64,000 bases of DNA from Caballeronia telluris (GTDB lineage Bacteria; Pseudomonadota; Gammaproteobacteria; Burkholderiales; Burkholderiaceae), in contig NZ_FCNZ02000004.1 in assembly GCF_001544495.1 (NCBI RefSeq), positions 124,001 to 188,000 of the forward strand. The letters run 5' to 3'. Below the pieces are notes generated by a model. That model was not told the origin of the DNA and did no database searches. It was given only the letters and a program-made list of their open reading frames with translations. Made by a program: the position numbers and the translations under genes. Positions 1-8,629 of this stretch are shown one piece after another. Position 1 is the first letter of the stretch, and every line of letters begins with the position of its first letter.

Positions 1-1
1 G

Positions 2-355
2 TTCGGCATGCATCAGGAAACCGACTGGAAAGCAGGCTCGCCGTGGCGGCTGATGTTCCCGGACGGACGCGTCGCCGATTCCGGCGAAGTGGTCGAGAGC
101 GATCCGCCCCGGCGCCTCGTGCTCAAATGGCGCAACGAGTTCAGGGAAGAACTGAAAGAGGAAGGCTATTCGCATTGCCGCTTCGAGATCGAACCGGTCG
201 AGCGCGCCACCAAGCTGACCGTCACGCATTCGATCGCCCGGAAGGAGTCGAAGTTCATCGGCGCGGTGTCGGGCGGATGGCCGCGTATCCTGTCCAACCT
301 CAAGTCCCTGCTCGAAACGGGCGAACTCGTTTTTTCCCCCACCCCATCCACCTGA
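2..355 (+). CDS. SRPBCC (AHSA1-like) domain protein, 5' end outside window
   Basis: This is the C-terminal part of a START/Bet v1-like (SRPBCC, AHSA1-type) ligand-binding protein. The reading frame is open from base 2, so the true start lies upstream. The visible part has the family's alternating strands (PWRLMFPDGRVADSGEV, then PPRRLVLKW) and ends in a helix with the typical GGWPRILSNLKSLLETG pattern. Such proteins bind small hydrophobic ligands or act as small cyclases or hydrolases; no catalytic residue can be assigned. It lies 15 bp before a deaminase-like gene on the same strand, so the two may be cotranscribed. The family call is firm and the function unknown. Confidence 0.75.
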   Translation, partial: FGMHQETDWKAGSPWRLMFPDGRVADSGEVVESDPPRRLVLKWRNEFREELKEEGYSHCRFEIEPVERATKLTVTHSIARKESKFIGAVSGGWPRILSNLKSLLETGELVFSPTPST

Positions 356-370
356 CCGGGAGGAAACCGC

Positions 371-904
371 ATGAGCATCGACGTGCGTGTCAATCAAGCA
401 ACCCGCTATCCGTCGCAAGGCCTTCCGCCAACGCGCGACCAGATCGTGCGGCATCTGCGGCATGCAAGCGCCGTCGCCGAGCGCGCAACGCTGATGGGTC
501 ATCATCCGTTCGGCGCGATCCTGGTCGGCCCCGATCAGGATCGCGTGCTGATGGAGCAAGGCAACGTCGATACGGTCAATCACGCCGAGTCGGTGCTGGC
601 GCGCGTCGCGGCGCTGAACTTCACGCCCGAGTATCTGTGGGGCTGCACGCTGTACACGACGGTCGAGCCGTGCTGCATGTGCGCGGGCACGGCGTACTGG
701 GCGAATATCGGCCGCGTGGTGTTCGGCATGACCGAGGAACGGCTGCTCGAAGCCACCGGCGATCATTCCGAAAATCCGACGATGAGCGTGGCATCGCGCT
801 ACGTCTACGACCATTGCCAGAAGGCCGTGGATCTGATCGGCCCGGTGGCGGAGGTCGAAGAGGAAGTGCTGCGCGTGCAGCGCGCGTTCTGGTCGAAACG
901 CTGA
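371..904 (+). CDS. Nucleoside deaminase-like protein (cytidine/deoxycytidylate deaminase superfamily)
   Basis: This 177-residue protein has both zinc motifs of the cytidine deaminase superfamily: HAE at residues 71-73 (one zinc ligand and the proton-shuttle Glu) and PCCMC at 100-104 (two Cys ligands). The second motif leads into CAGTAYWANIGRVVFG, as in guanine/tRNA-adenosine deaminase relatives. It should hydrolytically deaminate a base, nucleoside or related amino-heterocycle in the cytoplasm; the substrate cannot be read from sequence. The start at 371 follows a GGGAGG ribosome site. It converges on the FAD oxidase gene with only 4 bp between stop codons, so a role in the neighbouring catabolic cluster is possible but unproven. 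Confidence 0.85.
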   Translation: MSIDVRVNQATRYPSQGLPPTRDQIVRHLRHASAVAERATLMGHHPFGAILVGPDQDRVLMEQGNVDTVNHAESVLARVAALNFTPEYLWGCTLYTTVEPCCMCAGTAYWANIGRVVFGMTEERLLEATGDHSENPTMSVASRYVYDHCQKAVDLIGPVAEVEEEVLRVQRAFWSKR

Positions 905-908
905 CGCG

Positions 909-2300
909 CTAGATCAGCTTGCCGGGGTTCAGGATGCCGTTCGGGTCGAGCGCGCGTTTGATCGCGGTCATCGCCGCGATCTCCTCGGGCGAACGCGAGA
1001 GCGGCAGGAACTCGCGCTTGAGCAACCCGATGCCATGCTCCGCCGAGACCGATCCGCGATACGGCACGACCCTGTCGTAGACGAACGCGTAGACCTCGTG
1101 ATGCGACACGCCCGGCACCGAATGTCCGTCCACGGTCACGTGCAGGTTCGAATCGCCGATATGGCCGAAGTAGTACGAGCGGTTCGACGGCCAGAGCGCA
1201 TCGAGCGCGGCGCGGCATTCGTCGACGAAGTGGCCGATCGAGCCGATCGGCAAGCTGACGTCGAAATTGATCGGATCGAGCCGCGCGGGAAATTCCGCCG
1301 TGCACTCGCGGATTTGCCAAAGCGCGCGTGCATCCGCCACCGATTGCGCGACGATCGCATCGCGCACCGCGCCGGCGTCGAAGGCGTCGGCGAGCGCGGC
1401 GGCGAAGCGCTCGCCGTCGTCGTCGGCATCGAAGCCCGCATGTTCGATCAGCGCGTAAAGCGGATGCGGCGCGGCAAACGGCGAGCGCGCGGAGGATGTG
1501 AGGGAAACGCCGAAGTCGAAGAAGTCCGGCCACATGATTTCGAACGCGCCGATATCGTTGCCGAAGCGTGCCGAGAGCGTACGCAATAGCGCCACGACCT
1601 GATCGTAGCCATCGAGCGCAACGAGCGCCGTGTGACGCCCCGCGCGCGGCGGATGCAGCCGCAACACCGCGCGCGTGATGACGCCGAGCGTGCCTTCCGA
1701 GCCGACGAAAAGCTGCTTCAGGTCATAGCCCGTGTTGTTCTTGATCATCTTGTTCATGGAACTCAGCACGGCGCCGTTCGCGAGCACCGCTTCGAGGCCG
1801 AGCACCTGTTCGCGCGCGGTGCCCGACTGGATCACGCGATTGCCGCCCGCGTTGGTCGCGAGATTGCCGCCGATCTGACACGAGCCGCGCGCGCCGAGAT
1901 CCAGCCCGAGTTCGAAGCCCGCCGCCGCCGCCGCTTCCTGCGCGGTCTGCAAGGTGGTGCCGGCGAGCACGGTCATCGTGGCCGATGCCGCGTCGATTTC
2001 CTCGATTCCGGCGAGCCGTTCGAGCGAAATCGCGATGTCGGTCGGGCGCGCGATCGCGCCGCCCGCGAGCCCCGTCATGCCGCCTTGCGGCACGACGCTT
2101 TGGCGCGCTTCGTTGCAGATCGCGAGCGCGCGCGACACCTCGTCGGTCGAGCGGGGCAGCACGAGCGCCGCGGGTCGCGCGGGCGCGTGGCCGGTCCAGT
2201 CGGTCATCGAGCGTTCGCCGATAGCTTCGCCCACGCGCACGCGGTCGTCGCCCAGGGCTTCGCGCAACGCGGCGATGGTGGCGTCGAGCGGCGCGCTCAT
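909..2300 (-). CDS. FAD-binding oxidase, D-2-hydroxyacid dehydrogenase (GlcD/D-LDH) type
   Basis: The 463-residue protein belongs to the PCMH-type FAD oxidases. The N-terminal FAD-binding domain carries VVPQGGMTGLAGGA and GSCQIGGNLATNAGGNRVI. The C-terminal FAD-oxidase C domain includes YYFGHIGDSNLHVTV (HxGDSNLH) and ends SAEHGIGLLKRE...NPGKL, the classical glycolate oxidase D-subunit/D-lactate dehydrogenase finish. It should oxidise a D-2-hydroxyacid to the 2-oxoacid with FAD. The ATG at 2300 overlaps the stop of the upstream oxygenase by 4 bp, so translation is probably coupled. The minus-strand frame stays open far upstream of this start, but that is read-through over the oxygenase gene and not a fusion. 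Confidence 0.9.
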   Translation of the reverse strand: MSAPLDATIAALREALGDDRVRVGEAIGERSMTDWTGHAPARPAALVLPRSTDEVSRALAICNEARQSVVPQGGMTGLAGGAIARPTDIAISLERLAGIEEIDAASATMTVLAGTTLQTAQEAAAAAGFELGLDLGARGSCQIGGNLATNAGGNRVIQSGTAREQVLGLEAVLANGAVLSSMNKMIKNNTGYDLKQLFVGSEGTLGVITRAVLRLHPPRAGRHTALVALDGYDQVVALLRTLSARFGNDIGAFEIMWPDFFDFGVSLTSSARSPFAAPHPLYALIEHAGFDADDDGERFAAALADAFDAGAVRDAIVAQSVADARALWQIRECTAEFPARLDPINFDVSLPIGSIGHFVDECRAALDALWPSNRSYYFGHIGDSNLHVTVDGHSVPGVSHHEVYAFVYDRVVPYRGSVSAEHGIGLLKREFLPLSRSPEEIAAMTAIKRALDPNGILNPGKLI

Positions 2301-3286
2301 GCGGCCGTGCCCTGCTGCTCGGCTGCGCGCTTCTTGCGATACCCCATCGAATCGTTGATGCGCCCGAGGATGTAATCGCCTGCCGCCACCGGCGCATGAC
2401 GCACCTCGCCCGCCGGCGTGCCGAGTTCGGCCGGATCGACGATGGCGCCGTAGGTCGGATCGTAGAAGGTCGCGATCGAATAGCGCTCGCGGCCCGACGC
2501 ATTGATCACGCGATGCAGCGTCGAGCGGAACCGGTCGTTGGTCCAGCGCGCGAGCAGATCGCCGACATTGACGACGAAGCTGCCCGGAATCGGCGGCGCA
2601 TCGATCCAGGTGTCGTTCGCGATTTCGCGCACTTGCAGGCCGCCCACCTGGTCCTGCCAAAGCAGCGTGATGCAGCCGTAGTCCGTATGAGGCGCGACGC
2701 CGAACTGATCTTCGCCGGATTGCGGCGGCTGCGGCGGGTAATAGACCATCTGCGTGCGCTGCATGCGCTTCGTGTAGCGCGACGCGAAAAAATGCTCGTC
2801 GATGTCGAGACTCGACGCCACCGCGCGCAGCAGATGACCGCCGCACTCGCCGATCGCGTCGTAATAGCCGTAGAGCGCCGGCCGCAGTTCGGGCATGAAG
2901 TCGGGCCAGTTGTTCGGGCCGCGCAGCGCCTGACCCGCGAGCACGTCCGGATCGTCCTCGGGTAGTTCGAGGCCGATGCTGTAGAACTCCTTGTAATCGG
3001 GGCGCTTGGCCTGATACATGGTCGCGTCGCCGAGCGAATTGAAGCCGCGATGCCGGTGATTCACCGCCGCGCGCCGCTTCGTTTCGACGGGAAACGCGAA
3101 GAACTTGCGCGCGGCGGCTTCGGCTGCGTCGATCACATGTTGCGGCACACCATGATTGATGATGTAGAAGAAGCCGAGCGTCGTGCAGGCGTCGCGAATT
3201 TCGTGGCCGACGCGCGCGAGCGCGGCAGCGTCGCCTTCGCGCACGCCGCTGAAATCGATGAGGGGAATTCGGGTGACTGACGGCAT
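2297..3286 (-). CDS. Isopenicillin N synthase-like 2-oxoglutarate/Fe(II) oxygenase
   Basis: This 329-residue protein has the DIOX_N plus 2OG-FeII_Oxy architecture. The N-terminal domain opens with IPLIDFSG and contains GFFYIINHGV. Iron ligands are H200 and D202 (APHTDYG) and H258 (RSTLHRV). The RYS pair at residues 268-270 would hold the 2-oxoglutarate carboxylate or equivalent cosubstrate. It should catalyse an oxidative reaction (hydroxylation, ring closure or cleavage) on a small molecule. The start at 3286 gives the standard family N-terminus; the longer open frame upstream runs into the promoter region. It is first in a two-gene operon with the FAD oxidase and faces the ABC transporter operon across a shared, probably HutC-controlled, promoter region. 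The substrate is unknown. Confidence 0.88.
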   Translation of the reverse strand: MPSVTRIPLIDFSGVREGDAAALARVGHEIRDACTTLGFFYIINHGVPQHVIDAAEAAARKFFAFPVETKRRAAVNHRHRGFNSLGDATMYQAKRPDYKEFYSIGLELPEDDPDVLAGQALRGPNNWPDFMPELRPALYGYYDAIGECGGHLLRAVASSLDIDEHFFASRYTKRMQRTQMVYYPPQPPQSGEDQFGVAPHTDYGCITLLWQDQVGGLQVREIANDTWIDAPPIPGSFVVNVGDLLARWTNDRFRSTLHRVINASGRERYSIATFYDPTYGAIVDPAELGTPAGEVRHAPVAAGDYILGRINDSMGYRKKRAAEQQGTAA

Positions 3287-3374
3287 CGGCTGGCTCCTGG
3301 AGCGGCGTGGCGACGGGGATGTTCGGCTCGCCGTCGCGCACATAAACACGCGCACGGCATGGCGCATCTCCGGT

Positions 3375-3403
3375 TGTATATACCGCCAATTCCAGCACCG
3401 CAA
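3375..3403 (-). promoter_or_regulatory. Promoter of the oxygenase operon with overlapping GTATATAC operator
   Basis: On the minus strand, TTGCGG (3403-3398) and TATACA (3380-3375) are separated by exactly 17 bp. The -10 box lies within the palindrome GTATATAC at 3376-3383. That palindrome matches the GTMTAKAC consensus described for HutC-subfamily GntR regulators. A repressor bound there would block RNA polymerase. Confidence 0.6.
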
Positions 3404-3476
3404 GTTGCAATGCAGCGACCGCACCGCGCGTTTTCCGGCACGCTCATGCGCCCATGAATCCGCGCGGAATTTCTTT

Positions 3477-3505
3477 TTGGTCATCGAAATTTCGCGGTAT
3501 ATACT
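3477..3505 (+). promoter_or_regulatory. Promoter of the ABC transporter operon with overlapping GTATATAC operator
   Basis: TTGGTC (3477-3482) and TATACT (3500-3505) are separated by exactly 17 bp. The -10 overlaps a second GTATATAC palindrome at 3497-3504. Flanks are related to the other copy (GTATATACCGC on the opposite strand in each case), so the two sites are inverted copies about 121 bp apart. Transcription would start about 65 bases upstream of the first transporter ATG. Confidence 0.62.
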
Positions 3506-3576
3506 GCCTCGCATACCGCGCTGACCCGCCCTCTGCCGGACGCGCGACGAGCTTTTTTGCCACCCCGGAGACTCTG

Positions 3577-4404
3577 ATGAATATCCTTGCAGGCTGGAGA
3601 AGTCGTGTGCTGATGCTGACCCTGTGCGCCGCGAGCGTGTGCGCGCATGCCGAAGATCAGCTCGCGAAGGTGAAGAAGGCGGGCGAACTCGTGATCGGCA
3701 CGGAGATGCAGTTCGCGCCGTTCGACTTCCTCGAAAACGGCCAGCAAGCGGGTTTCAACAAGGACCTTTTCGCGGAGATCGGCAAAGAGATCGGCGTGAA
3801 GGTGCGCTTCATCGACCTGCCGTGGCCGAGCGTGCTGCCCGGTCTCGAAGCGGGCAAGTTCGACATGGTCGGCGGCCCGATCACGGTGACTAAAGCGCGC
3901 ATGGAACGCTATACGTACACGCTGCCCGTCGCCGATGCCACCGACGCCTTCCTCAAGCGCGCCAACGATTCGAACCTCAAGCAATCGTCCGATGTAGCGG
4001 GCAAGACGGTCGGCGGGGGCAAGGGCTCGGCGCAGCTCGATCAGTTGAAGGCCTACGCGGCCACGTTGCCGAAGCCGCCGGAAATCCGCGAATACGTCGA
4101 CAACAACCAGGCCTATGCGGACCTCGCGGCGGGCCGGATCGTCGCGGTGGCGAATTCGATGACCAACATCGCGTACGTCGCGAAGCAGCGGCCGGAGACG
4201 TTCGCGGTCGTCCAGCCGCCGTTCGGCGCGAAGGTGTACTTCGCGTATTGCCTGCGCAAGGACGCGGACAGCAAGCCGCTCGCCGACGCGTTCAACAATG
4301 CGCTCCTCAAGCTCGACAAGGACGGACGCCTCGCCACGTTGCAGAAGAAGTGGTTCGGCGTCGCGATGCAGGTCCCGCCGACGCTGCCGGCGCCGAACTA
4401 CTGA
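3577..4404 (+). CDS. Polar amino-acid ABC transporter, periplasmic substrate-binding protein
   Basis: The 275-residue protein is a family 3 (SBP_bac_3) solute receptor. A signal peptide ending near CAHAEDQ precedes the mature domain, which shows VIGTEMQFAPFDFLENGQ, the FNKDLFAEIGKEIGVK segment and the terminal KDGRLATLQKKWFG signature. The ATG at 3577 was chosen because CGGAG lies 6 bp upstream and the signal peptide starts there; the longer frame runs into the promoter. It heads an operon of two permeases, an ATPase, an aminotransferase and a GntR regulator. Ligands of this family are amino acids or opine-like compounds; the exact ligand is unknown. Confidence 0.9.
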   Translation: MNILAGWRSRVLMLTLCAASVCAHAEDQLAKVKKAGELVIGTEMQFAPFDFLENGQQAGFNKDLFAEIGKEIGVKVRFIDLPWPSVLPGLEAGKFDMVGGPITVTKARMERYTYTLPVADATDAFLKRANDSNLKQSSDVAGKTVGGGKGSAQLDQLKAYAATLPKPPEIREYVDNNQAYADLAAGRIVAVANSMTNIAYVAKQRPETFAVVQPPFGAKVYFAYCLRKDADSKPLADAFNNALLKLDKDGRLATLQKKWFGVAMQVPPTLPAPNY

Positions 4405-4438
4405 GCCACCGCCTCAAGCGTCCGAACACGGAGGCCCC

Positions 4439-5089
4439 ATGTTCAGCATGACCGTTTTCGTGCAAGGCATCCCGCTCTTGTTGCAGGCGGCGGTCGCGAC
4501 CATCGGCATTTCGCTCATCGGGCTCGTGATCGGTTTCTTCGTTGCGGTCGGCGTGTGCTCGGCGCGGCTCTCGCCGAGCCGGGCCTGGCGCGCGGCGGGC
4601 GGCGCGTACGTGTTCTTCTTTCGCGGCGTGCCGATGCTCGTGCAGTTGCTGCTCGTCTACTACCTGCTGCCGTTCGCCGGTATCAACGTGCCGCCGCTCG
4701 TCGCCGCAATCAGCACGGTGTCGCTGTGTTCGGCGTCGTATATCGCGGAGATTTTGCGCGGCGGCTTTCTCAGCATCCCGCCAGGCCAGATCGAAGCCGC
4801 GCGCATGCTCGGCCTGCCGCCGCTCGACACGCTGCGCCGCATCCTCGTGCCGCAGGCGTTCCGGCTGACGCTGCCGTCGCTCGTGAACGAGATGGTGCTG
4901 CTCATCAAGGCGTCGTCGCTGATTTCGGTGGTCGGTATCGCCGAAATCACGCGCACCGCGCAGAACATCGCGGCGAGCACCTACCGGCCGCTGGAGGCGT
5001 ACGTCGCGGCGGGGCTTATCTATTTCGTGATCTGCGGCGCGCTGTCGCTCGTCGCGCACGCCGCCGAAGCGCGGCTGCAACACGCCTGA
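4439..5089 (+). CDS. Polar amino-acid ABC transporter permease (first)
   Basis: This 216-residue inner-membrane protein has the HisM/HisQ/GlnP-type permease fold with about five membrane segments. The loop that contacts the ATPase reads GQIEAARMLGLPPLDTLRRILVPQAF, the EAA motif. An earlier signature is FFFRGVPMLVQLLLVYY. The start at 4439 is 34 bp after the binding-protein stop. It forms a heterodimer with the next gene product to move the substrate across the inner membrane. Confidence 0.9.
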   Translation: MFSMTVFVQGIPLLLQAAVATIGISLIGLVIGFFVAVGVCSARLSPSRAWRAAGGAYVFFFRGVPMLVQLLLVYYLLPFAGINVPPLVAAISTVSLCSASYIAEILRGGFLSIPPGQIEAARMLGLPPLDTLRRILVPQAFRLTLPSLVNEMVLLIKASSLISVVGIAEITRTAQNIAASTYRPLEAYVAAGLIYFVICGALSLVAHAAEARLQHA

Positions 5090-5099
5090 GGACGACGCC

Positions 5100-5762
5100 A
5101 TGCAGCAGTTCGACCCCGCCGTCATCACGCACAACCTGTCCGCCATCGGCGCCGGACTCGCGACGACACTCGGCACGTGGATCGCCGGCGTCGTGCTCGG
5201 CCTCGCGATCGGTTTCGTCATCGCGCTGCTGCAACTCTTTTGCGGACGCTGGGTGCGCGCCGTGCTGCGCGCCTACATCGAACTCTTTCGCGGCACGCCG
5301 TTTCTCGTGCAGCTCTTTTTGCTGTACTACGGCGGGCCGTCGTTCGGGCTGACGCTCGAACCGCTGACGGCGGGCATCCTCGGCCTCGGACTCTACGGCA
5401 GCGCGTACTTCGCCGAAGCCTTCCGCTCGGGCTTTCGCGCGGTGCCGCCGGGACATCTCGAAGCGGCGTCGTGCCTTGGCATGTCGCGCTGGCAAATCGT
5501 GCTGCGCATCCAGATTCCGCAGATGTTCGTGCTGATCGTGCCCGCGATCGTCAATCTGATCATCGTGCTCAGCAAGGAAACCGCCGTGCTGTCGATCGTG
5601 ACGGTTCCCGAACTCACGTTCGTCCTGACGGGCATCGGCTCGGCGACGTTCGCCTTCGTCGAGACGCTGCTTGCGCTGTGCGTGTGCTATCTGCTGCTCG
5701 TCGAACTCGCGTCGCGCGCGGGACTGTGGGCGGAGGCGCGGCTCACGCGCTTTCTCGTCTGA
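5100..5762 (+). CDS. Polar amino-acid ABC transporter permease (second)
   Basis: The 220-residue protein is a paralogue of the preceding permease, with the same ELFRGTPFLVQLFLLYYGGP signature and EAA loop (GHLEAASCLGMSRWQIVLRIQIPQ). The two permeases would pair as in the HisQ/HisM arrangement. It starts 10 bp after the first permease ends and is followed by the ATPase gene, so it belongs to the same transcript. Confidence 0.9.
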   Translation: MQQFDPAVITHNLSAIGAGLATTLGTWIAGVVLGLAIGFVIALLQLFCGRWVRAVLRAYIELFRGTPFLVQLFLLYYGGPSFGLTLEPLTAGILGLGLYGSAYFAEAFRSGFRAVPPGHLEAASCLGMSRWQIVLRIQIPQMFVLIVPAIVNLIIVLSKETAVLSIVTVPELTFVLTGIGSATFAFVETLLALCVCYLLLVELASRAGLWAEARLTRFLV

Positions 5763-5816
5763 TGTGTGGACCATGCGGACCATGTGGATTGCTATGCCTC
5801 GTCACCAGGTGAACCG

Positions 5817-6689
5817 ATGAATGCCATGATCGACCTTCCCGTTTCCGCGTCCGAGTCCTCCGTCATCGAGACGCCCGCGCCCTCCTCGCCGCTGATCGAA
5901 GTGCGCAATCTCGGCAAGCGCTTCGGCGAGCTCGAAGTCCTGCGCGGCGTCGATCTCGACATCGAACGGTCGGAGGTGGTCTGCATCATCGGCCCGTCGG
6001 GCTCGGGCAAGAGCACGCTTCTGCGCTGTCTCGCCGCGCTCGAAACGTACGACGCAGGCGAAGTGCGCATCGAAGGCGAACTGCTCGGCTACGGCGAGAA
6101 GAACGGCCGGCGCGTGCGCGCGTCGCAGGGCGAGATCAATCGCGTGCGGCGCAACATCGGCATGGTGTTCCAGCAGTTCAATCTGTGGCCGCACATGACG
6201 GCGCTCGAAAACGTGATGGAGGCGCTCCTGCGCGTGCGCCGCCTGCCGCGCGCGGACGCGAAGCGGCGCGCCAACGCGATGCTCGACACGGTCGGCCTCG
6301 CGCACAAGGGCGACGCCTATCCGGCGAAGCTCTCGGGCGGACAGCAGCAGCGCGTGGCGATCGCGCGCGCGCTCGCGATGGAGCCGCACATCATGCTCTT
6401 CGACGAACCGACGTCCGCGCTCGATCCCGAACTCGTCGGCGAAGTGCTGCAAGTGATGAAGCAGCTCGCGCGCGACGGCATGACGATGGCCGTCGTCACG
6501 CACGAGATGGGCTTCGCGGCGCAGGTCGCGGACAAGGTGATGTTCATCGACCAGGGACGCATCGCCGTGCAAGGCAAGCCGCGCGAAGTGTTTCATAACG
6601 CCGGAGAGCCGCGTCTGCGCCAGTTCCTGCAGAACTACTTCGACCGCAACGCGTTCTGGTCGCGCGGCGGCGAAGGAGAAACCGCATGA
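5817..6689 (+). CDS. Polar amino-acid ABC transporter ATP-binding protein
   Basis: The 290-residue ATPase has a Walker A (GPSGSGKST, residues 59-67), a Q-loop ([12 protein letters not shown]), an LSGGQQQR signature and a Walker B ([14 protein letters not shown]), with the switch His in VVTHEMGF. This is the GlnQ/HisP subfamily. A roughly 25-residue Ser/Pro-rich N-terminal extension precedes the conserved domain. The start at 5817 gives the compact form; an open frame from 5766 would add an unlikely leader. Its last codons overlap the aminotransferase start by 4 bp (ATGA), coupling the two. Confidence 0.92.
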   Translation: MNAMIDLPVSASESSVIETPAPSSPLIEVRNLGKRFGELEVLRGVDLDIERSEVVCIIGPSGSGKSTLLRCLAALETYDAGEVRIEGELLGYGEKNGRRVRASQGEINRVRRNIGMVFQQFNLWPHMTALENVMEALLRVRRLPRADAKRRANAMLDTVGLAHKGDAYPAKLSGGQQQRVAIARALAMEPHIMLFDEPTSALDPELVGEVLQVMKQLARDGMTMAVVTHEMGFAAQVADKVMFIDQGRIAVQGKPREVFHNAGEPRLRQFLQNYFDRNAFWSRGGEGETA

Positions 6690-7813
6690 GCGCGGCCGAT
6701 GCGTTCATCGCGGCGTTGCGCCCCGAAGTGCGCGATCTGCCCGCCTACAACGCCGGCGCATCGGCGGAGCGCGTGCGCGAACAGTTCGGCGTATCGCGCG
6801 TCGCCAAGCTCGCGAGCAACGAGAATCCGCGCGGTGCCAGCCCGCTCGTTCGCGAGGCGTTGCAGCGCGCCGTCGAGGAAGGTGTCGCGCTCTATCCGGA
6901 CCCGTCGTGCAGCGCATTGCGCGAGGCGATCGGCGCGACGCTCGACGTCGAGCCCGCGCGCATTCTGTTCGGCAACGGGTCGGAGGATCTGCTGTCGGTG
7001 GCGGCGCAGACGTTTCTCTCGCCCGCCGATGAAGTGGTCACCGTCACGCCTTCGTTCGGCTTGCATGTGATCTATCCGCAACTCGCGGGCGCACGCGTGC
7101 GCGCCGTGCCGATGCGCAACCTGCGCTTCGACGTCGATGCGCTGTGCGAAGCGCTCACGCCGCGCACGCGCATGCTGCTGGTGAGCAATCCGTCGAATCC
7201 CGTGGGCGCGGCGCTTTCGGGCGACGAATTCGAACGCCTGCTGTCGGCGGTCGCACCGGGCACGCTGATCGTGTGGGACGAGGCGTACTTCGAGTACGCG
7301 CGCGTCGATCCGTCTTACGCGGCAAGCCTGCCGATCCTTGAGCAATCGCACTCGCCGTGGCTCGTACTGCGCACGTTCTCGAAGGCTTATGGGCTGGCGG
7401 GTTTGCGCATCGGTTACGGCATGGCATCGGATGCGCGTCTCGCCGATCTCATGAACCGCGTGCGCACGCCGTTCAACATCAACCGTCTCGCGCAGTGCGC
7501 GGCGCTCGCCGCATGGTCGGACACGGCCTATGTCGCCGACAGCGTGCAGCACGCGATCCGCGAGCGCGAACGCATGCGCGCCGCGCTCACCGCGATGGGC
7601 TACGCCTGCGCGCCGTCGCTCGCGAACTTCCTGTTCTTCGACGCGCGCGAAGACGCGGATGCGCTCGCGCAACGCCTGATGCGTGCGGGCGTGATCGTGA
7701 AGCCGTGGCACGAACCGGGTTTCACGCGATGCGTGCGCGTCTCGACAGGCAGCCGCGAAGACAACGATCTCTTCATCGAAACGCTCGGGCGTGTGCGCTC
7801 GGCGCGGCACTGA
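6686..7813 (+). CDS. HisC-like PLP-dependent aminotransferase (fold type I)
   Basis: The 375-residue protein resembles histidinol-phosphate aminotransferases. It has [13 protein letters not shown] at the N-terminus, SNPSNPVGA, the [10 protein letters not shown] strand, the Schiff-base lysine K233 in [17 protein letters not shown], and R in [10 protein letters not shown] for the substrate carboxylate. Because it sits inside an amino-acid uptake operon and not with his genes, I infer a catabolic or salvage paralogue acting on the imported amino acid or a relative of histidine. True HisC activity cannot be excluded. It is coupled to the ATPase gene by a 4-bp overlap. Confidence 0.85.
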   Translation: MSAADAFIAALRPEVRDLPAYNAGASAERVREQFGVSRVAKLASNENPRGASPLVREALQRAVEEGVALYPDPSCSALREAIGATLDVEPARILFGNGSEDLLSVAAQTFLSPADEVVTVTPSFGLHVIYPQLAGARVRAVPMRNLRFDVDALCEALTPRTRMLLVSNPSNPVGAALSGDEFERLLSAVAPGTLIVWDEAYFEYARVDPSYAASLPILEQSHSPWLVLRTFSKAYGLAGLRIGYGMASDARLADLMNRVRTPFNINRLAQCAALAAWSDTAYVADSVQHAIRERERMRAALTAMGYACAPSLANFLFFDAREDADALAQRLMRAGVIVKPWHEPGFTRCVRVSTGSREDNDLFIETLGRVRSARH

Positions 7814-7825
7814 GGAGGCGGCGCG

Positions 7826-8629
7826 ATGTCGGGAACTCCGCACACGAAGCCGGCCGAGCCGGCGCACAAGGCCCTCGACACCGCCGATACCGATGCCGAC
7901 ACGGACGCCCCGCTCGCCCGCTACGCGCAGGTGAAGACCTACATCCGCGGCAAGATCGAGGCGGGGACGTGGCAGCCGGGCGATCGCATTCCTTCGGAAC
8001 TGAGTCTCGTCGAATCGCTCGGCGTGTCGCGCATGACGATCAACCGCGCGTTGCGCGAACTGACGGGCGAGGGCTGGATCACGCGGCTGTCGGGCGTCGG
8101 CACGTTCGTCGCGGAGGCGAAGCCGCAGTCCACGCTGCTGATGATCGCCCACATCGGCGACGAGATCCGCGCCCGCGGCCACGAGTACAGCTCCGAGACG
8201 CTTCTCGTGCAGCGCGAGAGCGCGCCCGCCGCCGTGGCGAACGCACTGAGCCTGCCGCCGAGTTCGTCGGTGTTTCATCTGATCTGCGTGCATCGCGAGA
8301 ATGGCGTGCCGGTGCGTCTCGAAGACCGCTACGTCAATCCGGCCGTCGCGCCCGCGTTTCTCGACCAGGATTTCACGTCCCTGCGCCCGTCCGAATATCT
8401 CTCGGCGACGGTGCCGGCGCACGAGATCGAACATGTCGTCGATGCGTGCCTGCCGACGCGCTCCGAAGCCGAACTGCTGGAGATCGCAGCCGACGAACCG
8501 TGTCTCACGCTCGTGCGCCGCACCTGGTCGGGCGATGCCGCGGTCACGTTCGTGCGCTTCGTGCATCCCGGTTCGCGCTATCGGCTCGGCTGCCGCTTCA
8601 AGCCCGACGACTCGCGTTACCAAAGCTGA
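7826..8629 (+). CDS. GntR-family transcriptional regulator, HutC subfamily
   Basis: The 267-residue protein has an N-terminal winged helix (residues about 30-100: ARYAQVKTYIRGKI, then LVESLGVSRMTINRALRELTGEGWI) and a C-terminal UTRA ligand-binding domain (residues about 115-260, with VHRENGVPVRLEDRYVNP), the HutC architecture. AGGAGG at 7813-7818, overlapping the aminotransferase stop codon, sets the start. As last gene of the transporter operon it is the natural candidate to bind the two GTATATAC palindromes at 3376-3383 and 3497-3504 and to autoregulate. The inducer is probably the transported compound or a breakdown product. Confidence 0.9.
   Translation: MSGTPHTKPAEPAHKALDTADTDADTDAPLARYAQVKTYIRGKIEAGTWQPGDRIPSELSLVESLGVSRMTINRALRELTGEGWITRLSGVGTFVAEAKPQSTLLMIAHIGDEIRARGHEYSSETLLVQRESAPAAVANALSLPPSSSVFHLICVHRENGVPVRLEDRYVNPAVAPAFLDQDFTSLRPSEYLSATVPAHEIEHVVDACLPTRSEAELLEIAADEPCLTLVRRTWSGDAAVTFVRFVHPGSRYRLGCRFKPDDSRYQS

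Noticed and set aside
43-912. A 289-residue plus-strand frame over the SRPBCC and deaminase genes
   Set aside because: Composition is Arg/Ala-rich and it overlaps two recognisable proteins in other frames.
909-3410. An 833-residue minus-strand frame joining the FAD oxidase to upstream sequence
   Set aside because: The upstream 370 residues are an Arg/Ala-rich out-of-frame reading of the oxygenase gene; the conserved protein starts at the ATG at 2300.
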